Assembly (NCBI GenBank): GCA_964542875.1 | Contig: CAZIWA010000039.1 | Coordinates: 1 to 42,167, forward strand | Source: CAZGOM01 sp964542875 | GTDB taxonomy: Bacteria > Planctomycetota > Phycisphaerae > Phycisphaerales > Phycisphaeraceae | Reading direction: 5' to 3' | Length of the DNA: 42,167 nucleotides | Part shown: in pieces, positions 13,329-20,804 of the stretch | Layout of the letters: every line of letters starts with the position of its first letter | Numbering within the stretch: the first letter of the stretch is position 1 | The notes under the pieces: generated by a model | Databases searched by the model: none | Seen by the model: only the letters and a program-made list of their open reading frames with translations | Told to the model about the DNA's origin: nothing | Program-made: the position numbers and the translations under genes

Positions 13329-15270
13329 CCGAGCGAATAAGCCGGACACCCAGGCCGACATTGACCTGCGAAACTGTCTTGGAAATGCTCCTCCGCGCAG
13401 CTTCATAATGAAGGCCGGTGCCGGTTCCGGAAAAACCACCTCTCTCATTAAAGGTCTGTCGTCGGTCCTCCGATTGCACAAGGACAAGCTGAGAAAAGCC
13501 CGTCAGCGCGTTGCCTGCATTACCTACACAGAGATTGCAGCTGGAGAGATCTGGAGAGACGTCGGCAGCGATTCGTTGGTTCATGTCTCGACGATCCACA
13601 GCTTCATGTGGCTGCTAGCTAAGCCATTCCAGAACGACATTCGCGTCTGGGTTTCTAGTCGCATTGCGGAAAAAGTGGAGGCGCTCAAAGAGAAGCAGGC
13701 AACCTACGGGCCCAGGGTTCAGCAGCGCACGAAGGTCAAAGACACCCGAGACCTAGATCGCCTCTGTCGGCAGTCAGAGCGGATCGCCTCAGTTAAAGGC
13801 TTCCGATACGGCACAGGAAGCGATTATGCAAAGGGGATTTTGGGTCACGACGACATTCTGAAGCTCGTGCCCCACCTCATTTCCGAGCGCCCCCTTTTTC
13901 GAACCCTTGTCGCACGCCAATTCCCCTTCGTATTTGTGGACGAGAGTCAGGATACGACTACCGAGGTCGTGGAAGCCTTAAAGACAGTCGAGCGTGAACC
14001 CGGCGTTACGCTTTGTCTCGGTTTCTTTGGGGACCCGATGCAGCGAATTTACGCTACAGGGACCGGGCTAGTTGAGCCGGAGCTCACTTGGACTGACATC
14101 CCGAAGCCTGAAAATTTTCGGTGTTCAACCAAGGTTCTAAATCTTGCGAACGCCATTCGTCGTGATTGTGATGACCTCGTTCAGGTTCCGGGTCAACGTC
14201 TTGGTCCTAAAGGCGTCGTTCCAACCCCTGAAGGTTCGGCTCACCTTTTTGTTTTGCCTGCGGACGATACGCGAGATGCCAATCTGGTTCGAGTGCGCGA
14301 CTGGATGGCGGGGCGAACTGGTGATAGTCGTTGGCGACTTGGTGTTGATGACTACGAGCGGGTAAAGCTTCTGGTCATTGTTCATCAGATGGCCGCAAAG
14401 CGCTTAGGGTTTGGAGACCTTTACACGGCACTCAACTCCAGAGCTCCGTCAGCATTCAAGGACGGTTTTCTAGACGGCTCCGCATGGCCTATTTCGCTAT
14501 GCGTGAAATTCCTGATTCCAATAGCGATTGCCCACATAAATGATCGACAGCTCGAAGTGATGCGACTGATTCGAGAGTATTCACCCCTTCTTGACAAAAA
14601 CGCCCTCGCTGGAGTTAACGTAGCCGAACGCCTTAAAACACTCAGAAAGCTTGTTGCATCAATTGCAGAAGGCATAGCGGGGAATTCCGGGGTCACGATT
14701 GGCGACCTGTTGAATCAGGTGTATGCCACAGAGTTACTGATCCTTGACCCCCGGCTAGTATCGTATTTGGACCCGAAAACGGCTGCATCTGCTCAGCCCG
14801 ACGAAGGGGTGGACAATAACGACGAAGATCAAGAAGAAGATGAGTCCGAAAAGGAGATGGCTTCAATGGATGCTTTCCTAGCATGCCCCGCTAGACAACT
14901 TCTTCCATACCAAACCTACATCTCGCAACGCTCACCTTTTTGGACCCAACAAGGCATCAAAGGGGCTGAGTTCGATAGGGTGCTCGTCGTTCTAGATGAT
15001 GCCGAGAGTACACACACCCAGTTTTCCTATGAAAAATACCTGGGCCTCAAAGCTCTTTCAGATAACGACCGAAAACACATCGAAGCAGGTGAAGAAACAA
15101 CTGTGGATCGAACTCGCCGTCTTTTCTATGTGAGCTGTACAAGGGCGTTGAAAGACTTGGCAGTAGTCCTTTTCACCGCTAATCCTGAACAGGCAGCGGC
15201 ACATGTGCGCCAACGCAATCTTTTTGAAGATGAGGCTATCCACACTCGGTCCGTCTTTGAGGAAGTGTAA
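13321..15270 (+). CDS. UvrD/Rep-type helicase, Gabija GajB-like
   Basis: The 649-residue superfamily 1 helicase shows motif I GAGSGKTT (33-40), motif Ia CITYTEIAAGEI, motif Ic VSTIHSF, motif II VFVDESQDTT (near 205), motif III GFFGDPMQRIY, motif V IKGAEFDRVLVVLDD and motif VI RTRRLFYVSCTRA near the C-terminus. An acidic linker precedes motif V. It overlaps the nuclease gene by 8 bp with AGGGGG just upstream of its ATG, so the two are coupled. In Gabija, GajB is thought to sense or process DNA ends and activate GajA. It is longer than typical GajB, so this may be a related but distinct two-gene system. Confidence 0.85.
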   Translation: MSSRANKPDTQADIDLRNCLGNAPPRSFIMKAGAGSGKTTSLIKGLSSVLRLHKDKLRKARQRVACITYTEIAAGEIWRDVGSDSLVHVSTIHSFMWLLAKPFQNDIRVWVSSRIAEKVEALKEKQATYGPRVQQRTKVKDTRDLDRLCRQSERIASVKGFRYGTGSDYAKGILGHDDILKLVPHLISERPLFRTLVARQFPFVFVDESQDTTTEVVEALKTVEREPGVTLCLGFFGDPMQRIYATGTGLVEPELTWTDIPKPENFRCSTKVLNLANAIRRDCDDLVQVPGQRLGPKGVVPTPEGSAHLFVLPADDTRDANLVRVRDWMAGRTGDSRWRLGVDDYERVKLLVIVHQMAAKRLGFGDLYTALNSRAPSAFKDGFLDGSAWPISLCVKFLIPIAIAHINDRQLEVMRLIREYSPLLDKNALAGVNVAERLKTLRKLVASIAEGIAGNSGVTIGDLLNQVYATELLILDPRLVSYLDPKTAASAQPDEGVDNNDEDQEEDESEKEMASMDAFLACPARQLLPYQTYISQRSPFWTQQGIKGAEFDRVLVVLDDAESTHTQFSYEKYLGLKALSDNDRKHIEAGEETTVDRTRRLFYVSCTRALKDLAVVLFTANPEQAAAHVRQRNLFEDEAIHTRSVFEEV

Positions 15271-15462
15271 ATCGACGACCTATTTTTGGAAAAGTAGGCG
15301 TGAATTCGCGATGAAGCTTATCACACGAAAAGTTGGCGGGCAGCATTTTGACGTGATCACAGGTCATTGTTCTCTGATTTCGTGGTGTTTGTTCATTCGA
15401 CAGCTTTTTTCTATGACTGTTCCCTGATGGAGAAGGTTTAAGAAGACAACTCCGTCGCTTGC

Positions 15463-15511
15463 GCTTCCGGCTAACAAGTGATTTCCTGCTTCGGCTAACA
15501 AGCGATCTCCT
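15463..15511 (+). repeat. two tandem copies of a 24-25 bp sequence
   Basis: GCTTCCGGCTAACAAG-TGATTTCCT (15463-15487) is followed directly by GCTTCGGCTAACAAG-CGATCTCCT (15488-15511). They lie in the 290-bp gap between the helicase gene and the methyltransferase gene, which otherwise holds nothing I can identify. This is the right edge of the accessory block. Confidence 0.65.
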
Positions 15512-15559
15512 GATGGAGATGGAGCAGGAAGCCTGATCGTGTTGTCGTGGGAGCTTGGA

Positions 15560-16291
15560 TTAGTGACCGCTGATGGCGAGCTTGGGGTCTGTCATGGGGT
15601 CTTTTTGGGTGCGGGCGGGGGAGGTGGTGGCGGCGGATTCCGCGCCGGGGGCGGTGCCTGAGGCTGAGGGATCGTGGGAGAGGACGATGACCTGCCAGAG
15701 GTCGATGTAGCGCATTTTGAACTGGTAGTCGATCTTGAAGCCGGTGTCGGCGATGGTGTCGGCGAGGACGAGGTCTGACTTCCAGCCGACGCGGATGAAG
15801 AAGGGGTTGGTGAGGCGTTCGAAGAAGGCGATGACGGGGTTTTGGGATTGGAAGTGGTTGAGGAGGACGAGGCGGCCGCCTGGCTTGAGGAGGCGGTTGG
15901 CTTCGAGGACGAGTTTCCGGCCGTCACTGACGACGGAGACGACATGGGCGATCATGATGCGGTCGAAGGTGTGGTCTTTGAAGGGGGGGAGCATTGCGTC
16001 GGCGCAGAGGAGGTGGCAGTGCTCGAGTTCCGCTTCGTGCTTTTTGTTGAGTGCTTTTTTGAGCATGCCTTCGCTGAGTTCAATCCCGACGACGGTGACG
16101 TCTTTGGGGTACTTCTTGAGCATGAGGCCGGTGCCGACGCCGATGTCGAGGACTTTGTCGCCGGGCTCGGGGCGGATCTGGTTGATGGCGGTGGTCTGGC
16201 GTTCCAGGACGAGGGCGCCGAAGGTTTTGTCGTAAAAATAGGCCCAAATGTCGTACAGCTTGCGTGTGACTGGTTCGCGCATCGTGCTCAT
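15560..16291 (-). CDS. SAM-dependent methyltransferase, phospholipid N-methyltransferase-like
   Basis: The 243-residue class I methyltransferase starts YDIWAYFYDKTFG and has the SAM-binding motif VLDIGVGTGLML (about 46-57), a VVGIELSEGMLKKA second motif, and a motif with ANRLLKPGGRLVLLNHF. The opening and the GVGTGL variant resemble PmtA, which methylates phosphatidylethanolamine towards phosphatidylcholine. The C-terminal 40 residues are a Ser/Ala/Pro-rich tail, likely disordered. The thioredoxin lipoprotein gene lies 33 bp upstream on the same strand. The assignment to phospholipid is moderate; ubiquinone/menaquinone-type methyltransferases share these motifs. Confidence 0.8.
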   Translation of the reverse strand: MSTMREPVTRKLYDIWAYFYDKTFGALVLERQTTAINQIRPEPGDKVLDIGVGTGLMLKKYPKDVTVVGIELSEGMLKKALNKKHEAELEHCHLLCADAMLPPFKDHTFDRIMIAHVVSVVSDGRKLVLEANRLLKPGGRLVLLNHFQSQNPVIAFFERLTNPFFIRVGWKSDLVLADTIADTGFKIDYQFKMRYIDLWQVIVLSHDPSASGTAPGAESAATTSPARTQKDPMTDPKLAISGH

Positions 16292-16324
16292 GCTGGTGGG
16301 CTCGGTAAAGGCGTTGAATCTGGA

Positions 16325-16894
16325 TCAGTGCACGACGGGCGCGTTGTTGAGCGCCTGTCTGGCCGCGTCGAGGGCTGCTGAAGCTTTCACCCCCTGGGTC
16401 AGCTGTGCTTTTAGTTTACCTTCCTTATCAAACACAAACAAAGCCGGAGCGACCAGTGCGGTCCAATTTTCTCCAAGGCCGGCGACCATGGCGGCCTGTT
16501 TATCGGAGTCCGGGTCCAGGAGATAGGCGTCTTTAAGGGCGTGATTTTTGTTTAAAAAAGCCAGGACGGCGGGGGTGTCTTCGGGGGCGTCCATGGAAAT
16601 CGTGATGAGGCGGACACCGGGGCCGAGTTTTTCCGCCTGGGTGTGAATTTCAGGAAACATTTCGACGCAGGGAGCGCACCATGTGGCCCAGAAGTCGATG
16701 ATGACGACTTGCTTTTTATCGGCGGCGTCCTTGAGGAGGGCCTGAAGACCGGGAAGGTCTATCTGGGGAAGTGTGCTGGCGGCGGCAGGGACGGCCTGGG
16801 GGGATGGAGGGCCAGCGGCGGGCTTGGCGGGCTCGGTGCGGTCGCAGCCGGCGAGGAGGGCGAGGGCGAGAAGGGTGGCGAGGGCGGGCTTCAC
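16325..16894 (-). CDS. TlpA/ResA-type thioredoxin-fold lipoprotein
   Basis: The 189-residue protein has a lipoprotein signal (MKPALATLLALALLAGC, modified Cys at 17), a short Pro/Ala linker and a thioredoxin fold with the redox motif WCAPC in IIDFWATWCAPCVEMFPE. The conserved cis-Pro region follows in LVAPALFVFDKEG. It would be anchored on the outer face of the cytoplasmic membrane or in the outer membrane and reduce disulfides of exported proteins, for example in cytochrome c maturation. That substrate is family knowledge, not visible here. It precedes the methyltransferase gene in a two-gene unit and is divergent from thiS. Confidence 0.88.
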   Translation of the reverse strand: MKPALATLLALALLAGCDRTEPAKPAAGPPSPQAVPAAASTLPQIDLPGLQALLKDAADKKQVVIIDFWATWCAPCVEMFPEIHTQAEKLGPGVRLITISMDAPEDTPAVLAFLNKNHALKDAYLLDPDSDKQAAMVAGLGENWTALVAPALFVFDKEGKLKAQLTQGVKASAALDAARQALNNAPVVH

Positions 16895-17064
16895 GGGAGG
16901 GTTCCGGTTTTAAAAGGGTGGCTTGTTGTGATAGTACGCTTGAGAAGGGGGGGAGGGTCAAGGAGGGTTGAAGCATTTGGCAATATGGAATGTCTGCCCG
17001 CCTGGGGTGCCGGGTTGTCGGGTAAGGGGGGAAGGGGTTTCAGACAGAGCTTGGAAGAGGGCGG

Positions 17065-17070
17065 TATAAT
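17065..17070 (+). promoter_or_regulatory. -10 box immediately before thiS
   Basis: A perfect TATAAT ends 8 bases before the thiS ATG (17079). The implied transcription start is at or next to the first codon, and no ribosome-binding site is present, which suggests a leaderless mRNA. No clear -35 box is seen. Confidence 0.45.
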
Positions 17071-17078
17071 TCGGGACT

Positions 17079-17279
17079 ATGAATCTTGTGGTGAACGGAC
17101 AAATTGTTGAAGCCCAAACGGGGGCAACGGTGGCTGAGCTTTGCGAGAAGCTGGGGTTTAAGGGTAAGGCCGTCGCCGTGGAAGTGAACAAACAACTGGT
17201 GCCCAAGCGCAAACACGCGGAGACGAGCCTGAAGGCCGATGACCATGTAGAGATTGTGACGCTGGTGGGCGGGGGGTGA
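17079..17279 (+). CDS. thiS: sulfur carrier protein ThiS
   Basis: The 66-residue ubiquitin-like protein begins MNLVVNGQIVEAQTG and ends in the essential Gly-Gly (VTLVGGG; the tail carries an extra Gly). After adenylation and thiocarboxylation, the C-terminal Gly delivers sulfur to ThiG for the thiazole ring of thiamine. It is followed 96 bp later by thiG. There is no TPP riboswitch upstream. The likely leaderless start is noted separately. Confidence 0.93.
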   Translation: MNLVVNGQIVEAQTGATVAELCEKLGFKGKAVAVEVNKQLVPKRKHAETSLKADDHVEIVTLVGGG

Positions 17280-17375
17280 CGATTGGCCGACGCGAAGCAT
17301 TGAACGTTTAGAACTGAAAAGTGACCGGTGTGTGGTTTTGCGATCCTCCTCTTTTAGAGAACAAAGCACAAAACG

Positions 17376-18221
17376 ATGAGCGAAGAACTTGACTCGGTAT
17401 TGAAACTGGCTGGCAAGACGTACACCTCCCGGTTGATCGTGGGGACGGGCAAGTACCCGGACTACCCGACGATGCAGACGGCGCTGGAAGCTTCGGGTGC
17501 GGAGGTGATCACCGTCGCCGTGCGGCGCGAGCGGTTGATCGATAAAGAAGGCAAGAGCCTGCTGGACTTCATCGACCTGAGCAAATACACCATCCTGCCC
17601 AACACGGCAGGGTGCTTTAACGCGGAAGACGCGGTGCGCGTTTCCCGGCTGGGGCGCGAACTGCTGGACCAACTGGACAACCCCGGCAAGGACTGGGTGA
17701 AGCTGGAAGTGCTGGGCGATAAAAAGACGCTGCTGCCGGACCCGGTGGGCACGCTGGAAGCCTGCAAGGAACTGGTGAAAGACGGCTTTAAGGTGCTGTG
17801 CTACACCTCCGATGACCCGATCATGGCGGTGCGTCTGCGCGATGCGGGCGCGGCATCAGTGATGCCCGCGGGTTCGCCGATCGGCTCGGGCCAGGGCGTG
17901 CTGAACCCCAACAGCATCCGGCTGATTCTCGAGCTTTTGAAAGACCCCAAGGCGGGCGGCCAGCCCGACTATCCGGTGATCGTGGATGCGGGCGTGGGCA
18001 CGGCGTCAGATATCTCCATTGCGATGGAGCTGGGCGCCGATGGCGTGCTGCTGAACACCGCGATCGCCCATGCCAAGACACCCATCCGGATGGCGCATGC
18101 GATGAAGCACGCGTGCCTGGCGGGCCGGTATGCGTATCTCTCGGGCCGGATCGAAAAGCGCAAGTACGCGACGGCGAGCAGCCCGTGGACGGGCGTGATT
18201 TCGTACATTCCCGGTGAATGA
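17376..18221 (+). CDS. thiG: thiazole synthase ThiG
   Basis: The 281-residue TIM-barrel enzyme condenses 1-deoxyxylulose 5-phosphate, dehydroglycine (or an equivalent) and the ThiS thiocarboxylate into the thiazole phosphate of thiamine. Visible signatures are LIVGTGKYPD near the start, SGAEVITVAVRRERL, the Schiff-base Lys in WVKLEVLGD (about 110), MPAGSPIGSGQG, PVIVDAGVGTASDI and GADGVLLNTAIAHA. It is full length. The pair thiS-thiG stands without other thiamine genes, so the rest of the pathway must be elsewhere in the chromosome. Confidence 0.96.
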   Translation: MSEELDSVLKLAGKTYTSRLIVGTGKYPDYPTMQTALEASGAEVITVAVRRERLIDKEGKSLLDFIDLSKYTILPNTAGCFNAEDAVRVSRLGRELLDQLDNPGKDWVKLEVLGDKKTLLPDPVGTLEACKELVKDGFKVLCYTSDDPIMAVRLRDAGAASVMPAGSPIGSGQGVLNPNSIRLILELLKDPKAGGQPDYPVIVDAGVGTASDISIAMELGADGVLLNTAIAHAKTPIRMAHAMKHACLAGRYAYLSGRIEKRKYATASSPWTGVISYIPGE

Positions 18222-18280
18222 AGCGGACGTATGAAGTTGGATGTGAGATGTAGGAAGCGATTAGAAAGTAAGGATTGATC

Positions 18281-19294
18281 ATGGCAGGTCCCCAAGTTAC
18301 GCCGCTACTTTTGAGGGCGATTGACGCGGTGCGGGTGGCGGGGTTTGCGTGCGCGCGGATTCAGCATGGGATGTCTGCGGAAATGAAAGTGAAGAAGCAG
18401 GACGAGAGCCCTGTGACCGTGGCGGACTTTTGCGCGCAGGCGATCATCTGCAAGGCGCTGCATGAAGCACAATCCGGCGTGCCGGTGGTGGGCGAAGAAG
18501 GGACCGGGATGCTGCGCATGAGCGACCGGGCAGAACTGCGCAAACACATCGCAGCAGAGATCGCGCTGTCGCTGAAACAAGAAGTGACGGAAGAACAGGC
18601 GCTCAAATGGATCGATCTTGGCGCCAATGATGCGCGTAAAGTAAACGGCGCACCGGGGGAGAAGGTGTTTTGGACGCTGGACCCGATCGACGGGACCAAA
18701 GGGTTCATTCGCGGCGAGCAATACGCGGTGTGCCTGGCGCTGATTGCAGGCAAGGAGCCTGTGCTGGCGGCGATGGCGTGCCCGAACCTGGAGATGCTCG
18801 GGGTGAAAGGCGTGCTGGCCTTTGCGATCAAAGACAAAGGCGCGTGGATGGTGCCGATGGATGGAGCAGTGCTTCCCGCGGATGCAGTGCGACTGAAGGC
18901 GTCTGACGTGAAGGATCCGACATTGGCCGTGCTGGCCAAGAGCGTGGAATCAAGCCATTCTGACATGCCCAGGTCTGTGAAGATCATCAATCAACTGGGT
19001 GTAAAAGCGGAACCGATGACGCTCGACAGCCAGGCGAAGTACGCACTGGTGGCCGGCGGTGTGGCTTCCATCTATATGCGGCTGCCGATGAGCGCGGAAT
19101 ACCACGAGTGCATCTGGGATCATGCGGCTGGCGTGCTGCTGGTGACGGAAGCGGGCGGAAAAGTGACGGATGTGGCTGGGAAACAATTGGATTTTTCCCG
19201 TGGATCGACGCTGCTGGGGAACCGCGGGGTGATCGCAGCGGGGCGAGGGATTTATGCGCCCGTGCTCGCGGCGGTCAAAGGGATGGTGGGGTAA
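18281..19294 (+). CDS. inositol-monophosphatase-family 3'(2'),5'-bisphosphate nucleotidase
   Basis: The 337-residue protein has the metal-dependent phosphatase motifs in order: VTVADF (about 45), VVGEEG (about 72), the signature DPIDGTKGF (about 131-139) and, near the end, WDHAAGVLLVTEAGG. The length and the GTKGF motif favour the HAL2/CysQ branch, which removes the 3' phosphate of PAP formed in sulfate assimilation, over a true inositol monophosphatase. The ATG at 18281 has AAGGA six bases upstream; the TTG at 18275 is less likely. It follows thiG by 59 bp, so the two may be co-transcribed; both relate to sulfur metabolism. Confidence 0.88.
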   Translation: MAGPQVTPLLLRAIDAVRVAGFACARIQHGMSAEMKVKKQDESPVTVADFCAQAIICKALHEAQSGVPVVGEEGTGMLRMSDRAELRKHIAAEIALSLKQEVTEEQALKWIDLGANDARKVNGAPGEKVFWTLDPIDGTKGFIRGEQYAVCLALIAGKEPVLAAMACPNLEMLGVKGVLAFAIKDKGAWMVPMDGAVLPADAVRLKASDVKDPTLAVLAKSVESSHSDMPRSVKIINQLGVKAEPMTLDSQAKYALVAGGVASIYMRLPMSAEYHECIWDHAAGVLLVTEAGGKVTDVAGKQLDFSRGSTLLGNRGVIAAGRGIYAPVLAAVKGMVG

Positions 19295-19329
19295 GGGTTT
19301 TGGTGTCGAAGAGGAGACATGCTCATGAT

Positions 19330-19360
19330 GTCGGATTACGACGAAGACGTCGAATCCGAC
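19330..19360. other. 13-bp hairpin in a convergent gap
   Basis: GTCGGATT (19330-19337), one bulged A, CGACG, loop AAGA, CGTCG, AATCCGAC (19353-19360). It lies between the ends of the convergent phosphatase and MBL-fold genes. No T-run follows on either strand, so it may be a factor-assisted terminator or a structural element. Confidence 0.45.
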
Positions 19361-19426
19361 CGACCTCGGAATTGATGGGCAAAGCGATCAAAAGGAGGAG
19401 TAGGAACGGATGGAGCGTTTGTTGTT

Positions 19427-20098
19427 TTAGAAGCGTTTGCGAGTGGGGTTGATGATGATGTTGTCGTGGCCGGGGATGATGACGTCGGCGATTTCGATGG
19501 CTTCCATGAAGCTTTCGCGTGCTTGTTCGGCGTCGTAGCCGGCGCGGAGGACGCGGCCTTGTTCGAGGTGCTCGACGGTGGGGACGGCGTCGCCGGCGAC
19601 GAGGACGGTGAGGTTGATCTGGTTGAGCAGGAGGCCGCAGGTGCCCGGGGTATAGCCGGGGAGGGGGAAGAGATCGACCTGGGGTGCGAGGCGGTCGGGC
19701 GCGGGGGTGCACTTTTTAAGGATGGCGATGTCTTCTTCGAGAAGCTTTTTGAGATTGGGGTCTTCTTCGGCCTGGAATTGTTCGATGAGGCGGTGACCGA
19801 CGAATTCCCGCTCCATCTGGGAGAGGAGCCAGTTTGCGTGGGGGAAAGCGGCGAGGCCCCAGCGGTGTGCGGGGCGGAAGTTGGTGAGGAAGACGTCGGT
19901 GATCTTGGAGGGATCGAGGCCGGAGCGTTCCTGGAGGCATTGGGCGATGAGTTTCGGGGGGAGGCCGGGGTCGATGAGGATGGTTTTGTCATCGCTGCGC
20001 ACGAGGGTGCAGGTGGCGTGGGACGCGCGGGTGGGGCCCTGGTCTTTCCAGAGTTCGTGGTGGCTGAGTGCGCCGATGCTGACGATCCTGTAGTCCAT
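19427..20098 (-). CDS. MBL-fold protein with eroded metal-binding motif
   Basis: The 223-residue protein has the metallo-beta-lactamase fold layout: LIDPGLPPK (about 46), ITDVFLTNF, PGYTPGTCGLLL (about 142-153), VAGDAVPT and IPGHDN near the C-terminus. The canonical HxHxDH after the third strand reads NFRPAHRW, so only one of the three motif histidines and not the Asp is kept. The later His of the fold (PGYTPGTCG in place of PGHTPG) is also missing. It is probably not a classical di-zinc hydrolase; it may have lost catalysis or bind a single metal. It lies directly downstream of coaD on the same strand. Confidence 0.8.
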   Translation of the reverse strand: MDYRIVSIGALSHHELWKDQGPTRASHATCTLVRSDDKTILIDPGLPPKLIAQCLQERSGLDPSKITDVFLTNFRPAHRWGLAAFPHANWLLSQMEREFVGHRLIEQFQAEEDPNLKKLLEEDIAILKKCTPAPDRLAPQVDLFPLPGYTPGTCGLLLNQINLTVLVAGDAVPTVEHLEQGRVLRAGYDAEQARESFMEAIEIADVIIPGHDNIIINPTRKRF

Positions 20099-20104
20099 GA
20101 ATGG

Positions 20105-20647
20105 CTATTCCTTGAAACCGTCGGTCCTGATCCAGGACAGCGTTCCGCCGTTGGCGGCTTTTTTGGCTTTGAGTTTTTCGACGACGATGGAGGGGAGGAG
20201 TTTATTGAGCCGGTCGATATCGCCTGCGGCGGCGATCTGTTTGATGAGTGTGGAGCTGGTGAAGCCGTAGTTTTCACCTGACATGACGAAGACGGTTTCA
20301 ATGTCGGCGACGGCGCGGTTGGTGAGGGCGAGCTGGAATTCGTAGCTGAGGTCCGAGACGTTGCGGAGGCCGCGGAGGATGACGGTGGCGCCGATGCGCT
20401 TGGCGTAGTCGACGGTGAGGCCTTTGTAGGTTTCGACTTTGACGCTGGGGGCTTCGACGGTGAGGAGGGATTGGATCATCTCCACACGTTCTTCGATGCT
20501 GAAAAGCTCTTTTTTCGTTGGGTTGTGACCGATGGCGACGACCAGATGGTCGAAGATGTCACAGCCGCGACGGATGACGTCGAGGTGGCCGTTGGTGATG
20601 GGGTCGAATGTTCCAGGGAACAAAGCGATTCGCGAGCTTTGCGTCAT
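20105..20647 (-). CDS. coaD: phosphopantetheine adenylyltransferase CoaD
   Basis: The 180-residue nucleotidyltransferase converts 4'-phosphopantetheine and ATP to dephospho-CoA, the fourth step of coenzyme A synthesis. The motif GTFDPITNGHLDVI (about 12-25) contains the catalytic T/NGH. RGLRNVSDLSYEFQLALTNR and GFTSSTLIKQIA (the ISSS-type motif) follow in the usual order. A C-terminal extension of about 20 residues (GGTLSWIRTDGFKE) goes beyond typical CoaD. The ATG at 20647 gives the canonical N-terminus; a longer upstream ORF exists but overlaps recG. It precedes the MBL-fold gene by 6 bp, so the two are an operon. Confidence 0.94.
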   Translation of the reverse strand: MTQSSRIALFPGTFDPITNGHLDVIRRGCDIFDHLVVAIGHNPTKKELFSIEERVEMIQSLLTVEAPSVKVETYKGLTVDYAKRIGATVILRGLRNVSDLSYEFQLALTNRAVADIETVFVMSGENYGFTSSTLIKQIAAAGDIDRLNKLLPSIVVEKLKAKKAANGGTLSWIRTDGFKE

Positions 20648-20804
20648 GGGGGGAAGTATAGGGAATTGAGGGTGGTTGGTCGAATCTGCGGGGAAGCGTG
20701 CGGAGGACGGGTTTGAGGGCCCGGGTTTCGGGTGTGGAGACGGAAATTTTCCCGATTTGCCTGATTCCCCGAAACCTGGTGCCCAAGCGTATGATTTGGG
20801 CGCC

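Noticed and set aside
17000..17376. A TPP riboswitch upstream of thiS or thiG
   Set aside because: The conserved CTGAGA and ACCTGA-type boxes are not present, and the thiS promoter leaves no leader.
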